From Certhia americana (Eukaryota; Chordata; Aves; Passeriformes; Certhiidae), in assembly GCA_018697195.1 (NCBI GenBank), contig CM031858.1, positions 124,697,234 to 124,761,233 of the forward strand: DNA of 64,000 nt, written 5' to 3'. This document shows, one piece after another, positions 13,013 through 27,879 of the stretch. Position numbers and translations under genes: made by a program. The notes below the pieces were generated by a model. It was not told the DNA's origin. It did not search any database and saw only the letters and a list, made by a program, of their open reading frames with translations. Within the stretch, counting starts at the first letter, position 1. The number at the start of each line of letters is the position of its first letter.

Positions 13013-16000
13013 TTAGTTACACAATGATTGTTCAGCCTATGACAGAATCCTGGAGAAGGGAAGAACTCACCTTCCCACTGGGTGAAGAAGATAAAAACAG
13101 GGCAGAAAAGATTCAGATGCACATGCAAAAATGAAGTTGGGTTTTTTCAAGGACAAGACTCTGAAAATAGGAAAGGTTTAGAAGAACTTGTCCATGGTGA
13201 AGAAAACCTGTCACAGGATGCATGGCCAGGTTCATCTTTGCATTTGAACTGAAATGGCCACAAAACTGAGAAGGTGTCTGGGGTGCCTCCCAATCACTGG
13301 AGCAGCAGGGACACAGGAATCTCTTCCTGACAAAGATCTTTTAGCCAGGATCCCTTTCTGGGGACAGACTGAGACTGTTACACTGACTCTGCCTGCTGAA
13401 GACTTTGTTAGAATTTTGCTGGATATGGGACCAGGAAAACCCACCAAAATACAAAGGGTAAATTCTTTGACATAGGTTATAAACAGAACAAGAAAGTATC
13501 ACAAAATAAAGAAAGAATAACAGTTAAAAATGCAGCAAAATGCATGTGCATAACTGAAGACTGAAAATAAAAGAAAGACCTTGGTAAAGAGTGGAAGAAA
13601 GACAGAAACAATTTTGTGAAGACAACAAACATCACTGTTAGCAAAGTAAGTATCACTATCTTCATTAACCAAAAATAAAAGCCAAAACCAAAGCTGTGAA
13701 GATAGATTGATTTGAAGAATTAGGCACCAGGGTGAAGCCTGGACTTTTTCCAGCTCCATTCAACAGCCAAAGGTGTGAGCAAGATGAAAAACAGGAACCA
13801 GTCAATGCTAAGGAGTGTCACAGATGCCAGAATGTGAAACAAGAAGACTGAAGACAAAGAATCACAGCAGTAAGAAACACGAAGTATATAACCAGCTACT
13901 CTGCCTACCCAAGGTCACCATGTTATTTGCCAGAAATTCTAGGACAAGCATGTTGAGAGAGAATTTCATACAGAATTTTTTCTAGTCTGTGGTATAATCT
14001 ACAAAGAATTGAACCACAAGTGGTCTGATTGAATGGCCAAAACTCTTCTTGAGAGATGTGGTATTCTGCTTGTGACACCACAGGCCACACATCCGAAGTG
14101 GAGACCGATGCTGGATGCCACAGATAAAACATTATTTGCCAGCTTTGCTGAAGAAATTTTGCAAGAGCCCACAGCAAAAAAAAAAAAAAAAAAAAAAGGA
14201 AGATATTACAGGGGAACACATTACACACATTACAGCAGCTAAAGCATATTAGTTGCTGTGAGAGATCTTGTGTACCCTTGCTGATCCCAGGGCAGATGGG
14301 TCTAAGTCCACCAGTGTTTGCTGATACACCCTGCAGGCTCATCACACCTCTATTCTCCCTGCTGTCCTACGTGGATTCAGACAGAAAACGGACCTGTTCC
14401 TGCATGTAACCATCATGGTATCTCATAAGGATTTAAATCTGACATCCAGAACAGGAAGAGGTTGTGTCAGCAATGGTACCTGACCTCTGAAGGCAAGTAA
14501 CTTGGGTTAACTGGTGATGTGACATATTGAAGATATCAGATGCAGGTTGTGAGATTTTTGTCCATTCTAATTCCCAGCTTTGGTGTCAGGTCATAACCTC
14601 AGAGAAGTGCAGTTCCACTGTCCTGAAATTTTGGAGTTAACAGACTTAACAGCACCTTCAGAACTTACAGGCAAACCATGTAATTCCATCATCTAACATT
14701 GGAGGAGGCTACTAGGAACACCTTCCCAGCTCAGGAGCAGGTTGCTGCTGCTGCCTGGAGGGTTGGCAAGTCAGATGTGGGTACTACAGTAAAACGTCAG
14801 TGACTTTTTAAAGACATGCAGCTGAAAACTTGTTGTAAGCTACGTAAGCAGCACCATATGTGCTTTTATCCCATGATACAGAATGGGACACTGAGTGATA
14901 ACATCACAGAAACTTTGTGAGTCCACATGCTGAGTGATGAAGGTGCTTCAAATTCAGTGGGATCAAAGTGCAGCTGAAATATTGCATGTTTAAGTCTTTG
15001 CCTGTTTTCAGTAACATGAATATCTACCCATACTTCATGCCATTGAATGTGAAATTGAAACAGGACACTCAAATTTGGAATTTAATTCTTCCTGAGTATA
15101 ACAGTAGGACCATAGTAAGAGCTGTTTATGATCATCAACAACAATGCCCAAGGATATGTGTATTTGGAGGGGAAGGGACCAGCTAAGGGGTCTGCAGTCC
15201 TCCTCTCCCCATGAGCAATATCTGGTTTAACATGCTCTCCAGGCCATGTAATACTAGAATGCTCTGTGCCTGTGCTTCCAACTCTAGCAACAGCTGTGCC
15301 TAGCTGCAGTTCAAGGTACTCAGTCTGCATCTGTGTCTGTTGGGTTTCACACATCAGCCAAAAGCCTCCTGGCATTAAGTGCAAAACTGCCTTTGCTGAT
15401 AGATGAAGGAAAAAGAGAAGGAAACTTTGTATGTTTTTTATTGACTGAATAACTTGACAATATGACTCTTTTTTAAGATGAGGGTAAAGGCCAAATTGAT
15501 ATTAGATTTGCAGGAACATTCAACAGTGACTCTTCCAGAAGTCTGAGGCAACATTTGCACTGTATAAAATCCTACTGTTACTGAGGCTCATTTGCAGATT
15601 AATTATGAAAAATAGAATTTTGATTAGATTTTAAGTAGCAGTCATGGGTTACTGTAGTTCATTGTAGGTAGTTCTGTCTTGAAAACATTGCACAAACATC
15701 AATTTACTAATTCACTTGAAAGAGTAGAAAAATTCACAAGCAAATCTGTAAATTGAGAAACAACCAAATAAGGCTAATGGTGATGTTTTGGCCAAGAATT
15801 TCAGAAAAAAAAAAAAAAAAAAAGAAGACATGTTTCTGTAACAGCCCTCTGAGCAATATGGTAACTCTCAATAATATTCACTGATTTCTTCAGGCACGCT
15901 TCTAGAAATACTAGAAAGTCATACTTTTTCTAATCACAAATCTTTCAGTCTACTTGCTATCATAGCACAGTTTATTTTTTGCTTTAACCTTTTACTTGCA

Positions 16001-16529
16001 AAGTTAGCAGTTGCTCACAAATAAGGTTTAATATATTCAAGATTCAAATAGTTCATACCAACAGAGCTAATCCTGCATTTTTGTTTTCCCACATGAACAT
16101 TTGTTTGTGCCTTCTATGTCTGTTGTAGATTTAAAATATTGGCTTTGATACAAAACATGCATTATTTATAAAAGAGTGGACAAGAGGCAAGTTGTTAGTA
16201 TACTTCCTGAGTTATTACACACCATGTTATGGAAATGTTGCCCTATTTCACACTCAGATCAGACTCAGAAGCATTTAGTACCTGAGAAAAGTTAAGTGAT
16301 AGATTTATGCAAAACTTGTTAAGGAAGATCTTGTTATACATCCAGCTAAATACAGACTTCCTTCAGGAAACTGGGAAGTGTTTCCTGAAAGTAAATCCCT
16401 TTTCATCCTGTTTTTGGATCCCAAAGACAGTTGATCTTCCTGCATTTCTTTCATGAAAACAGCACTTAGTAATCATCAAGGATAAGACTTCAGCAAAAGG
16501 CAAGACACAAATTTGTTAAAGTGTGTTTA

Positions 16530-16963
16530 GAGGAGACCATGAATATGATCAGAGGGCTGGGGCACCTCTCCTATGCAGACAGACTGAAAGAGCTGTGGTT
16601 GTTCAGTCTGGAAAAGAGAAGGTTCTGGGGAGACCTTAATGTGGCCTTCCAGTACTTAGAAGTTGCTTACAAAAAAAAAAGTTGGTGAAATACTTTTTAG
16701 CAGCGTCTGTGAGTGACAGGAAAAGAGGCAACATTTTTAAACACAGAGAGGTCTAGTTTGGATACCATTAAACACTTTATGATGAGACACTTGAAAGGGT
16801 TGTCCAGAGAAGTTGTGACATCCCTGTCTCTGGAAGTGTTCAAGGCCAGGCTGGATGGGCCTTCAAGCAACCTGGTCTAGTGGAAGACATCCCTGACCAT
16901 GGCAGGGGATTGGAACTGCACAATCTTGAAGTTCCTTCCAGCACAAAGCATTCTGTGATTCTC
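16530..16963 (+). mobile_element. CR1 LINE 3' end
   Basis: Blocks seen are atgatcagagggctggggca, cacctctcctatgcagacag, ttcagtctggaaaagagaag, ggaagtgttcaaggccaggc and gcattctgtgatt at the end. An internal poly-A stretch interrupts it near 16670. Confidence 0.92.
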
Positions 16964-18799
16964 TCAATCTATTAACAAACATAAATTGTGCCACAGTTTT
17001 ATTTATTGTTTTAATAGTCAAACAAGTTGCTTGCATTTTTCACCAATTGTTATTCTTCCTTACTCAAATATATCAATGTTGTATTCAACTTTTTACAGGT
17101 TCTGTTTCAGGGTACCTCCTGGAGAAGCACAGGGCACAAATTCCAAAGCTTTTGATTAAGAAACATCAGGGTAGAAAATCACATTCAAACAAGGCTAAAA
17201 ATCTTTGCTTCCAGTCATCTCAGCATTAAACTTCCATTTTCCATTGCAGTCTAGCTCCATAGTTAGAAAGAGTTTGTTGTTTCAAGTTAAGTTGTCCCAT
17301 TCTTTCCCACTGGCAGAACAAACTGGTCAAACTACATCTTTCAGAACATACCATCCAGGGCAGTCAGAGGGAAAACCCTGTGCTGCAGTAAGAGATTTCA
17401 TTTCTGTCATAATAGAGATATCATGACAAAGTAAAAAAAATGCCTATAAAATTTCACTTTTTTTCCCAGAAAGTACTGTTTCCAGTGGACATCAGAAATT
17501 TCTAGCCAGCCCTAATCACTCCAAAAACCTAGTTTTTCTTGTCATTATCAGGAAAGCATTGGATGAAGTACAAAGCTGGTCTCTTCCCATTCCTACATGC
17601 ATCTGGAAAACAGATCCTGGCTGAATGACTTGTATATAAACAAGGTGGGAACGTGCAAGCTGTGTTTTCTAGTACTTTCCCTTGTGCAAAGGACACAGGA
17701 GCAGAGAAATTCTTGATTCCAGCCTCATCCCACCTCAAGCAGCAACTAGGGGAGCTAGCCAGGCAGCAAAGATGAAATACATGTCACCCTTAGGTAAGAC
17801 AGTACTGTACCTCCAGGATGACTGGGATTCACTGTCCTGTGTATTAACTCAATTTACAACTCAGAATATTTTTTTTAAACCGATTTTGGAAGCAAGCAAT
17901 TTAAAGGCTGATCTATATTTAGAGCTGTGCCAACAAAGCAATCTAGCTGTACTGAAATATTACCCAAAAAAGCCTCTTGAAGTGAATTCAAGAAATTAGG
18001 TTATTTTACATCCAGACACAGCTGGAGTCAATGATTTATAGTAATTTACTGATGGTTCTACAGTCAGGATGCCATTGTGGAAGGAAGAAAACAATAGAAA
18101 AATCCCAAACAAGAATACGCAATTAAAAAATGAATATATAATACCTGTTGACCTGAAATGAACATTTAATACACGCTGGTGCCATTTCTAAATTGAGTAG
18201 AAATAGTAACAGATTCGTTTTTCTATCACATGCTAGTCTATTCATGTTCTCACCCCATTGCAGCAACACCCAATTGCTTTCCAGTAGTGCATTAAGCAAC
18301 ACTTCCTTTGTTCTCTCTTCCTCTGCCCCAGGGGAGACGTTTGTAGGAGGATTTGCTTTGATAATTTAGATGCTTCTCTTTAATGTATATGTTGCAATGT
18401 ATTTATGTCATAAAGGCAGGTAAAAAAATCTTGTTTACATTTGGATGATGATGTTTGCGATTGTTTTAGCTCCTGAGGGAATTAATTCCATAGTCTTGGA
18501 CCAGGCTTTAAAAGTTTTTAACCACCTGCATTAAGGAGATACTTTAAGGCCAAGGGGTAATTTTTTTTTCCTTCATTTTTGTCATGCTTTTTCATCTTGA
18601 GTTTTAGCCCATCTTCTAGATGATTTGTTTTGAAAGCAAGGTGTTTGGACTCAAGGGGTATGAAAGATAATCTGCTGGGGTGCACCAAGAAAATACATTC
18701 TGTACCATTAATAATAAATTACTTAATTCTAGCTTATCCTTCTTTAGGTTTCATTTTGTCTATGTTTTCTAATATACATAATATATCATGATGACATTA

Positions 18800-18801
18800 C
18801 A

Positions 18802-18835
<34 letters not shown>
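18800..18835. repeat. (TA)n microsatellite
   Basis: An uninterrupted AT dinucleotide run with a single TGTA break near its right end. Confidence 0.95.
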
Positions 18836-21800
18836 ATTTATAAATAAAAAATGCAAATATATTGGGAATGCATGCTCAAACTTTTTTTTTAGGGGTACAC
18901 TACCAGAACATTTTGAGACCACAGTTCTAGAGAGCAGTCCCCTAATGACAGTGTACCCTAATAACATTGAGATCCCAAATTTTGATAAGTATTCATAAGC
19001 CAAAGCAAAAAACCCACTAATATAACCATCAAGCATGCTTTAAAACTGCTGCTGTTGTGGAGAGTTGCTACAACCTTCCTATACCACATGGATTTCCCTG
19101 GTGCCAAGAATCCCCAGCAGAAATAGCATGTAGCTGTGCTTTAACCAAGAGGTGTAAGAAATATGAGAATAGAGCACAACAGATCTGCCAACACAGGAGT
19201 CTCCTGGCCAGGAATGATTAAATATCACTGGCCTCATGAGCTGCTTTTAGGGTACCAGCACAAAACCCAAAATTGCTCCCAAACTGTAGACTGAACTGAC
19301 TGGGTTTGTGCACTCACACCAAGGAAAATGCAGTGGACATATACATTTTTCAAAAGTAATTTCTCTGAGAACCACTTCTGTCTCCCAGAGACTTCTGGTT
19401 CAAGAGCTAATACCTTTATGTCGTGTCCTTGAAAACACAATGGAACTGTTGATAGGAGTGTTGATGTGGCTGGGTGACCTGTGCTAAGTGCATTAGCATT
19501 AGCACCTGGTTTTTAAAATGTAGCCTCCCTAGATTAAATCAAATTATTACAAAGGTGCTAACTGTAATTTTGAAAATACACACACAGAGCTGTGTCTGCA
19601 AGACTTTTCTTGAAGTAAATTTTGATTTAATCTCAGTAGTACTATACCTTAACCCATTCTCTGGCATACAAAAACAATAAAATATTTTCCAGTTTACTCA
19701 CACCTTCTAGAACAGCCTAGTAGTTATACTGAGATAAGCCTGAAGTTTTCTCGACTAAACCAAGTTTTCAAACATCAGAGTTCACACTTTAGCAATATCA
19801 TAAAAATGGGGGGATGTGGTGGGGGGAGGAGTTCCTAGTGAAAACAAGAGATACCTTTTTGAAATGCCCATTTAGCAACAATGTTCCCCACAGGACATTA
19901 AAATGTAGTAGATTAGGACAACTGCTTGTCCATACCACAAAGAGGAGGAAATAAAAGGACATTGAGCAAGAATACTTCAGGGTGCCACCCAAGGTACTGA
20001 AGCTTCTGAGACACACTCTAGGTGCATAGAGAACGGAACAGTGACCAATATTTCAGCAACATTTTCCCAGGCCTTAAAGGGAGTGTCCAAGATATCAGTG
20101 GGTATTCCTTCTCAGATTCTGAATCAGATAGGGGAATGCATTAGGTGTAAGGTCATCAACACTGAATGTGGGAACCTCTTGTATCACTGTGTGTGAAGAG
20201 AAATATTTTGGCATAGCTGAGGGCTTTGATGGTTTGGCTTTGGGAAAACCTACATCAGGGAGAAGGATGGCAGGAGGGCAGTACAAAGGCAGTCAGCATT
20301 GCTGTGGAGTCCTTCCCTTGCTTGCACTAGCTTGCTTTGGGAAAAACAAAAAAAAAAAAAAAAAAGGAGCACTAGCTCAGGGAATGTCTGGTGAAGTTGG
20401 CAGGGGATTTTTCTAAGGGCAAAATGGAGTGTCAGGGTCTTGAGCCCATTCCCATCCTCCTGAGAGTTTGGCTGTCTGGGCTCAGGGCCAACTCAGAGAC
20501 ACTGCAGGTGGTGACCTTGAGGAAGATTCTTACTGAAAGCAAAGCAGGGTGGCATCAGCCAGGGCTGCCCCTCCTTCTCCTGGAACCTCATCAAAGTCGA
20601 TTCCCTTCACTTTCCTCTTCCCTTTGGTGCCTGCTTGTGTTACGCTGCAGTGGCACTGCAGCCATGCCTGTGCATTGCCTGCCAGACTGCCAGAGGAAAA
20701 TAATTGCACAACTGTGTATGGCATTGCCAACAGCAGAAATTGCAACATCTATAATGTGTTTGGCAGTAATAACATTTGAGAGTGCTAGCCCTGTTCCTTA
20801 CTGACCTGGCATTAGCATTTTTGCTGGCAGATTTCACTCAGTTTTCGGAATTTTGATTTAAATTTGATTTTCTGAGTGAGTAAAGCTATCCTATATACAA
20901 TATTCTAAAGAATAGTTTTAATTCTCTCCAGCAAATACAGTTATAATTATGGCTGCTGTATAGAATTGCAGGATTAGCAAAGTATGCCAACAGTTAATTG
21001 GTTTGTGCAGTCTCTTTATCTCCTCCCAAGAAAGGAATACACAAACACAAATACACAATGTCCTTCTTACAAGAAGAATATTTTAATAAACAGAATTTTC
21101 AAATTCACTCCTGTTCAACACTGTGTGGACTAACTCCACCCAACTGAGATTCTGCAGTCCATGATAACTGCTAATAACTGCTCAGTAATTAATATGAGGC
21201 AGGCTGAATGGAGACATATGCCTTCTGTGAAATTTGGTAACTTGAGATGGAGAGTACCACTGGGCCACTAACGGATTTAGAAGTAGGAAAAATGTGTCAG
21301 ATTATCCAGAAAAACAAGAATTGGATAAAAAGAGAGGGATACATTGGATCACCCAAAGTCAGCAGTCAGAGTGTTAGGAGGAGGCTGTAACCTGACAGAA
21401 GGGGCACTGATCAAAGTCAGGGAAAATGCACTGCTTAAGTACCCAGGAGGACTTCATTCCCTTCCTGATTAGAGTATCTTTGACAGCTCATTCACTGCCT
21501 GATAAAGCACATCCATCCAAGCTACAGACTGAAAATTACAGGACTACTATGGAGGCCCACCAAAGAAACAAAAGACACGAAAGAACAAAAATGTGCTATT
21601 TTTCCAGTCAGGCAGTAAGTAGAAAACCAGATGCTTTCAGAACTGACCACCGCTCAGAAGAGACACCAAACCCAGACACACAAAAGGATCAGAAACCTGT
21701 GAATAAGAAAGAATAACAAATCTTAGGTATAAACATGCTAAATTACTTTAAAAGAGATTGAAGTTAAGAAGAAATGTCTTGCATTTGTGAAGACTAAACT

Positions 21801-24713
21801 GGTCATAGCTGTAGCCATAGGAATAAAAAATATTTTTAAAAAATCAATCCCTTCATCATCTGAGCAGTTGCCCACAATGAGTGAGCAGATTTCAGCCTCC
21901 TGCAGTACACTTCAAATCAGGTCTTTCAGTTCTACTTCAAAAAGAAAATTAATTTTTTTAGCAAAATCCTATGTTCTTTCTTCATGGAAGCACATGAAAA
22001 TACATCTATCCAGAGGTAAACGCATGTTCAAATATTTCAGAAGGAAAAAAAACATTTAGGCTGCAGGTGACTGACTGAAACAAATAGCAGGGCTGTCCTT
22101 CTGTAGAATAAAAAAATGGAACAAAAAGAAATAACAAAAACCAGTTATGAGAAGCTACAACTTTAAGATCAGACTAAGCAGAATTTTTTGAAAGAAGAGA
22201 TAGTTAGTAGTCATAACAACGTGGTAGATAAAGCACAATCTCTTCATAAGGATGTTTAGAAACTCCAACATACAAGAAAATGGAATCTAAAGAGATTAGG
22301 AAAAGACAGTGTGGGGGATCCATGAAATAAAGGAAACCACTATGCATCCCATGGGCCTTTCAGGCAAGGTGATGATGCAGCTGGAGAAGGCTCTGCAACA
22401 GGAAGGGCACACCTGGAAAGAGGCTGGTAAGGACAGCTCTCCACAGTCAGGCAGACAAAACTCCTCTCAGAGGCCTGTGGACAACTGAACATGTCTAGGT
22501 TTGAGTAACAGGAGGTCATTCACATGACCACGAGAAATGTACAAACTGGGAATGAAGTCTGGAGCCCCCCCCACTGGATGTGAACTTCAGCCAGTAGAGT
22601 AAAATCAGTGTGACACAGCCCCAGAACAGACTGTCCTGTGGCTGAGGGGCAGCATTGCCACCCTGCATCCAGCATCCAGGTGCTGCCTGTGCATCTGGCA
22701 TCCTTGGCAGGAACAGCTCAAGTTCAGGATAAGGAAATGATGCATTTAATTTTGCAAGACTAATCATTGGTATTGAACCACTAGACCTTCTGACATAGTT
22801 TGTTGAATAAGGTGGCTTTAACACCTCTGGATGCTTTCAAATCATTTTGTATTGCCGGAACAGCATAAAAGTACTTATTACGAAAGATATTTAAGCCAGG
22901 AATGTGTAACAGCAAAGGCACAGTCCTGTTTGGAAGAGCTACGATACCCATGGTGCAGACAGGAGTAGGTCATGTGCTGGCACTCAGCTTGCAGACAGGT
23001 GTGCCGGCTGCTTGGCGACATTATCATTCTTCCAGTTGCTCCTTACCACTCCTCTGCAGAGAGTTTTCACCCCCGCAGCTCTGTTGGCAGAAGGAATTAG
23101 TGAGCACTCCCTCGTGTGCTTCCAACAAGTCAGATGGATTAGTCAACAAAGAAGGTTTAAACCAACCTGCTCACTTTGCCTGAAGCAAATGAAAGTGCTC
23201 CTGAACAAACCTTTTTACCAGCAAAGCTATGGCAGCAGTAACAGCAGCAGTGGAGGGGAAGCGTGGAGGAACAAACTGGCAAAACCTTCAAGTGGCACAG
23301 TTACATCTGATACACACTGTTGTCCTGAGATTTATCAGTAAGCACAAGTTATAGCATCTTACACACACAACACCTGTCCACATGTATATTTTATTCTTCA
23401 GGAAATACAAAGTTAATGCAGTTACACTGAAAATTCTTCCACCATGGACTAAATTAAGGCACATTATCTCATATTTGTTGTGTATTAAGAGCATGCAAGG
23501 GAACAGGTATCAGACAATGGATGGTTATTCCATTCATAATACCTTTCTAACCTAAGGTCACAGTGTGTGATTGTGCAAAATTAAGTAATTGACCTGAAAA
23601 GACAGTGATTTACTTTTCCAAATATCACTTACAAGGTAATTCCAAGAGGAATTATTGCACAAGCTCAATTTGAGTTCAGTTTATCTCAGAAATAGCTGCC
23701 AATTTAGTCCAAACATTCTGGTGACACAACCAATGTGTTTCTACTAATAGGAATTACACTTTCAAGTCTTCTCCAATTGTAATCTGGAGGCAAGGATTGT
23801 GAAATGACCAGATATGCCTATGCCAGGCTGGAGAGCAATGAAATTCCAGCACACACAAGTCTTCCCAAGGCATTCAAGTGTTCCCTAGGCAGCTGAACAT
23901 GTACCACTAAAATCTCTTTTGGTATGTGTACTTCAGTGACACCTGAGCACACAGCATAAACAGAACTGCAGACTAAGAATGAGTTCTTCCTCATTAGCTT
24001 CAATCATTGTATTCTCTTCCTGGTACTTGTGCTATGGAGTAGCAGAGTTCAAACTACAAAGTGACAGCTTATACTATTCATTTTCTGCTATGATCTATTT
24101 TTCCACTTCTGGGGTTTGAGGAAAAATGTGCACTTGTTCCTGCCCTGGTAATAACGCTCCAATTCCAAAACATTCACTTTTCTGTATGATCCCCACAGCA
24201 GAGAAATACTTTTGCTTGAGAGACAAGAGCACCTTCTCTCCAATCAGTCGACTTCCAGCTTCCAAAATCCCTCAATATGCAGGAGTGTTTGAACTGAAAC
24301 TTTCACATGCCCAGGAATATAGATTTCATAACACAAAGATCATGTTAGTGAGCTTTGAAAGATCTTTGAAAGAAAATCTTGAATCTTCCTCACTGAACAC
24401 CCAATGCAGAGATGTACTCTAGGGATAGGACAACAATCCATCAGTTTCAGAAGCTATCTTGGAAGAGTCAGCCTCATCATAAAAGTGTTTCTTAGGTCAC
24501 AGCAGGAATTGCAGGACACAAATCATTCCAGTTATAATGTGCTATTACTATCAGTGCATTTTTGTTGGAAATTATTATGATTGGTACACACTGGAATAGC
24601 ATGATGTTTCTCATGGCATGATCTATTTCTCACTCATTTCTGCAAGAGTTAGATCAGACTTTAAATACTCTTCTCAGCCGCAACAAAAGGAGACACTGGA
24701 TGTACATAACGAA

Positions 24714-24792
24714 GTCACTGGCCATGGTGTGGGGCTTGGAATTATTTGATATTTAAGGTGCCTTTCAACAAAACCATTCTATGATTCTATGG
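24714..24792 (+). mobile_element. CR1 LINE tail (copy in duplication 1)
   Basis: A short CR1 terminus ends ccattctatgattctatgg, preceded by tttaaggtgcctttcaac. It sits at the left edge of the 4.7 kb duplicated block and recurs at 29455-29529. Confidence 0.8.
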
Positions 24793-26277
24793 ATAACACA
24801 CAGGCATCAATCATGCAAGTATGAGAATTTAATCCTCAGAGTCTTGCACAACAGGTTTTATCATCTAAAAGCAGAATATCCTACGCTTTTGTGTGGGAGC
24901 TTGCAATTTGTTCACTGAAAACCTAATTCAGCAGCATATACAAACACACATTTAAAAGTTTTGGTAGTGAGCCTTATGTAGTATTAAATATGAAAAACAT
25001 TATGAAATACAAGTGATTTTATTCATCCACAAAGGAGTTTTGTAAACCATTCTATCCATATATATATACAGCTGGAGTTATGAACAGGATTTATGTGATG
25101 ATTGCTCCCTATTCACAGCATTATGACCATTTATTTTTAAATATTGGACAAACAAAAATAAGTAACAAGTAATGCCTTCCTGGATGGTGTCCCCTGCACA
25201 AAGTACTACCAGTGACTGACAGTTGCATAGTTATATTTGGATTTTTCTAGATTTGGAGCAAAATGCCACACTGCAATAATGTATGTAGCACTGAGGTATT
25301 AATTATTAATTCTGTTGCTTGTGTGAGGCACTGGATTTTCATTTGCAGGAAGCTGAATCAGTTCATGTTTCTTCCCAGCTGAACAGTGGAAGATTTCTAC
25401 GTCCTTCTGTAACACATGAGAAAGAAGCAGAAAGAACCAAAGGACCATCAGAGAGACAAGGTAAGGAAGCTCCATATTATGTCTGGACGACTAGATTTCA
25501 GACTGAATAAAACTGTATTTTCCATCTACACTACTAGGAAAGCTAACCTCTAAAGATTTCTTACCTCCACTGTCCCATCAAAGAGCGTAATAGCAAAGAT
25601 ATCCTGGCTGTTGTCCAAATGAATGAACTTTGGCAGTAAACACTACCGACTCTCAAGAGACTGTGAGTGAAAAAGGTATGTTAAAAAATTACCAGCAGGT
25701 GTACATCAATGGTTATTTTTCAATTATGAGCCTTAGTAGTATGTGGGTTTACCAGGGGAACTGAAAAGTTGAAGAAGAAACTGCAATGTTTTACAAAATA
25801 AATGCATTTTTGCTACAGCATCTCAGGATGCTTTTGGAAACATTTTGTCCTACCATGAACACAATAGAAAACTGCATTTGCAAAAAGCAGTCTGAAAATG
25901 AGAATTTCTGCTGTGAAGATTAAGTAGTTTTCAAATTTTTTGCAAATTACTCAGCAACAAAAAGCATAATGCAAAGGTTAAGATTACCTAGGGAGATCTG
26001 TGTCTGTGAAGACACTCAGTGAAATGCAATTAATAAATAGACCAATTCAATCTTGATTCTAGCGTGGCTGAGCCATCATAGAACAATTAAATTTGTGACG
26101 ATTCAGTTGTGTTCCCTTTTCTGAGAGCACTGCTCAGTGGTGGAATCCCTCATAGTGAGCTGACAACAAAGGCATGGTGAGACCATTTGGGAGGAGCTAT
26201 TGCAAAAGCTCCACACCCGGGGAGAGTCTCAAAGAGTGTCTCCGAGAAACTTACTGTAACTGTAAGGATGGCCCTGC

Positions 26278-26335
26278 CTTGATCTGAGTGAGCTCCAGAG
26301 GCTTCTTCCTATCTAAATCATTTTATGATTCTGTA
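26278..26335 (+). mobile_element. Short CR1-like tail (duplication copy 1)
   Basis: The stretch gagctccagaggcttcttcc followed by atctaaatcattttatgatt resembles a diverged CR1 terminus. The equivalent in the second copy is near 31003-31060. Confidence 0.5.
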
Positions 26336-27879
26336 TCAACCTGTTACCACTCGAGATTACCTGCTGCAATCAAGTAACACCTACTTGCACTTCAGAACAG
26401 AAGCCCTACAGCTCGTTATCCTACCATTCCTCCCATGCGTTTGGCAGCTCATTCCTGGATGCCCATGGAATAGGTTTTTAACAGACCAGTCCTGGGTGCA
26501 TTTAATGTTCCCAGAGATCACATGCAGCCTGCTCTGTAAATGTGAATCCCAGCAGGGATTCTCCCTGCAAATTTTCTGTATACACTCACTGCCATCTGCA
26601 CTGATTTAAACATATAGTGAGAAAAAAAAAAAATCTACACCATGAAGTATTTCTTTAAAAACAATATAAAAGAAATTCTAAGGTAGGTAAGGGCTGAGTT
26701 AGCTGACAAACGCCAACAGGTGAAAATCAAGTACCACAGGAACGCAAAATTATGGATACATCACAAAACCTAAAACTCTATGAAGTACAGGTCTGTTTCG
26801 TGTTGTATGGAGGCTGTATCATGGGAACCCTTTGCTTCAATGGACCCAGACCTGAATCATTACCTCCACCCTGTGCCCCAGTGAGGCACGGCAAATTTAA
26901 AAATTCTTTTAATCCCATCATTCATCCGTCTCTTTGCTTAGATTCAGACCCTTTTTTCTCCTCTACCGGAAATCTGATACTGCCTTTTACAGTTTCTCTG
27001 TTTCTTCACAACTGACTCTCCTCTCCTTTCCCCCAATTTTAGAAATATTTTCCCAGAATATAAATTAATTATCTACCAAATATTTCCTTTTCCCAAGCAC
27101 TTATTTGGAAGGAGGAAATCATTCTGGTTCATAGAATTTTTAAAGTATTTTTGCAAAGTCTTCCCAAAAGCTTAAGGCCAGCTGTCCCAGACGCCCACCT
27201 ATTTCCAGGCCAAGACACAGAGATTTGTGGGTTTTTTACTACTGAATAGATGTACGAGCATTACATGACACCGACAACACCGCACTTCTTCAGCTGGAAG
27301 ACTCCATTATCCGCCCTCTCTAAGACATTTTGTTATCAGTAGTACTGGATCTGACTAAATGTTCTTCATAGCGGCTGGACGGGCTGTCATTGCTGGACAG
27401 CATCGGCACCGAGGCCTTTTCTGTTTCTTACTCTTTTCCCCAGTGAACAGACCGGGGGTGCCGGACACGGGGGGAAGGTGACACCACTAAACCAAGGACA
27501 GCAGTACACCGCGATGTGCAACACCGTGCTCCCGGGCAGAGAGGGAAATTAACCATCGTTTTCTTGGGAACTGGCATACCCCTGGGGAGTGGACAGTGAC
27601 TGCCTCAGCGCTTGTTCTGGTTTCCTCCTCTCCCATTCTTTCACACACTGAGCTATTCTGTACCCTGACCAACGAGTTTCCTCGCTTTTCCTGTTCTGTT
27701 TCCCCCCACACCGGGCGTGGGGGAGGAGTGCGCCAGTGGCGCAGTGAACAGGTTGCCCAGAGAGATGGCGGAGTCTCCCTGTAATTCCGGGACCGCCTGG
27801 AAGCAATCCCGAGCCCTGTGCTCTATGCTGGCCGTGGGTCAGCAGGGTTTTTGGGGCGGATTTCCACCGTGGTGCCTCA

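Larger units (their letters stand above)
13013..24706. other. Upstream intergenic DNA
   Basis: Apart from one CR1 fragment (16530-16963), a (TA)n tract (18800-18835) and poly-A runs (14176-14197, 15805-15823, 20348-20365) I see nothing. No spliced gene structure or RNA gene was recognised. Confidence 0.6.

Noticed and set aside
12430..13134. Open frames of about 230 codons on both strands across the N gap
   Set aside because: They consist largely of undetermined bases and GGAA repeat translation.
14033..14242. Processed pseudogene ending in a poly-A run (14176-14197)
   Set aside because: The peptide before the A run matches nothing I recognise, and A runs are common in this window.
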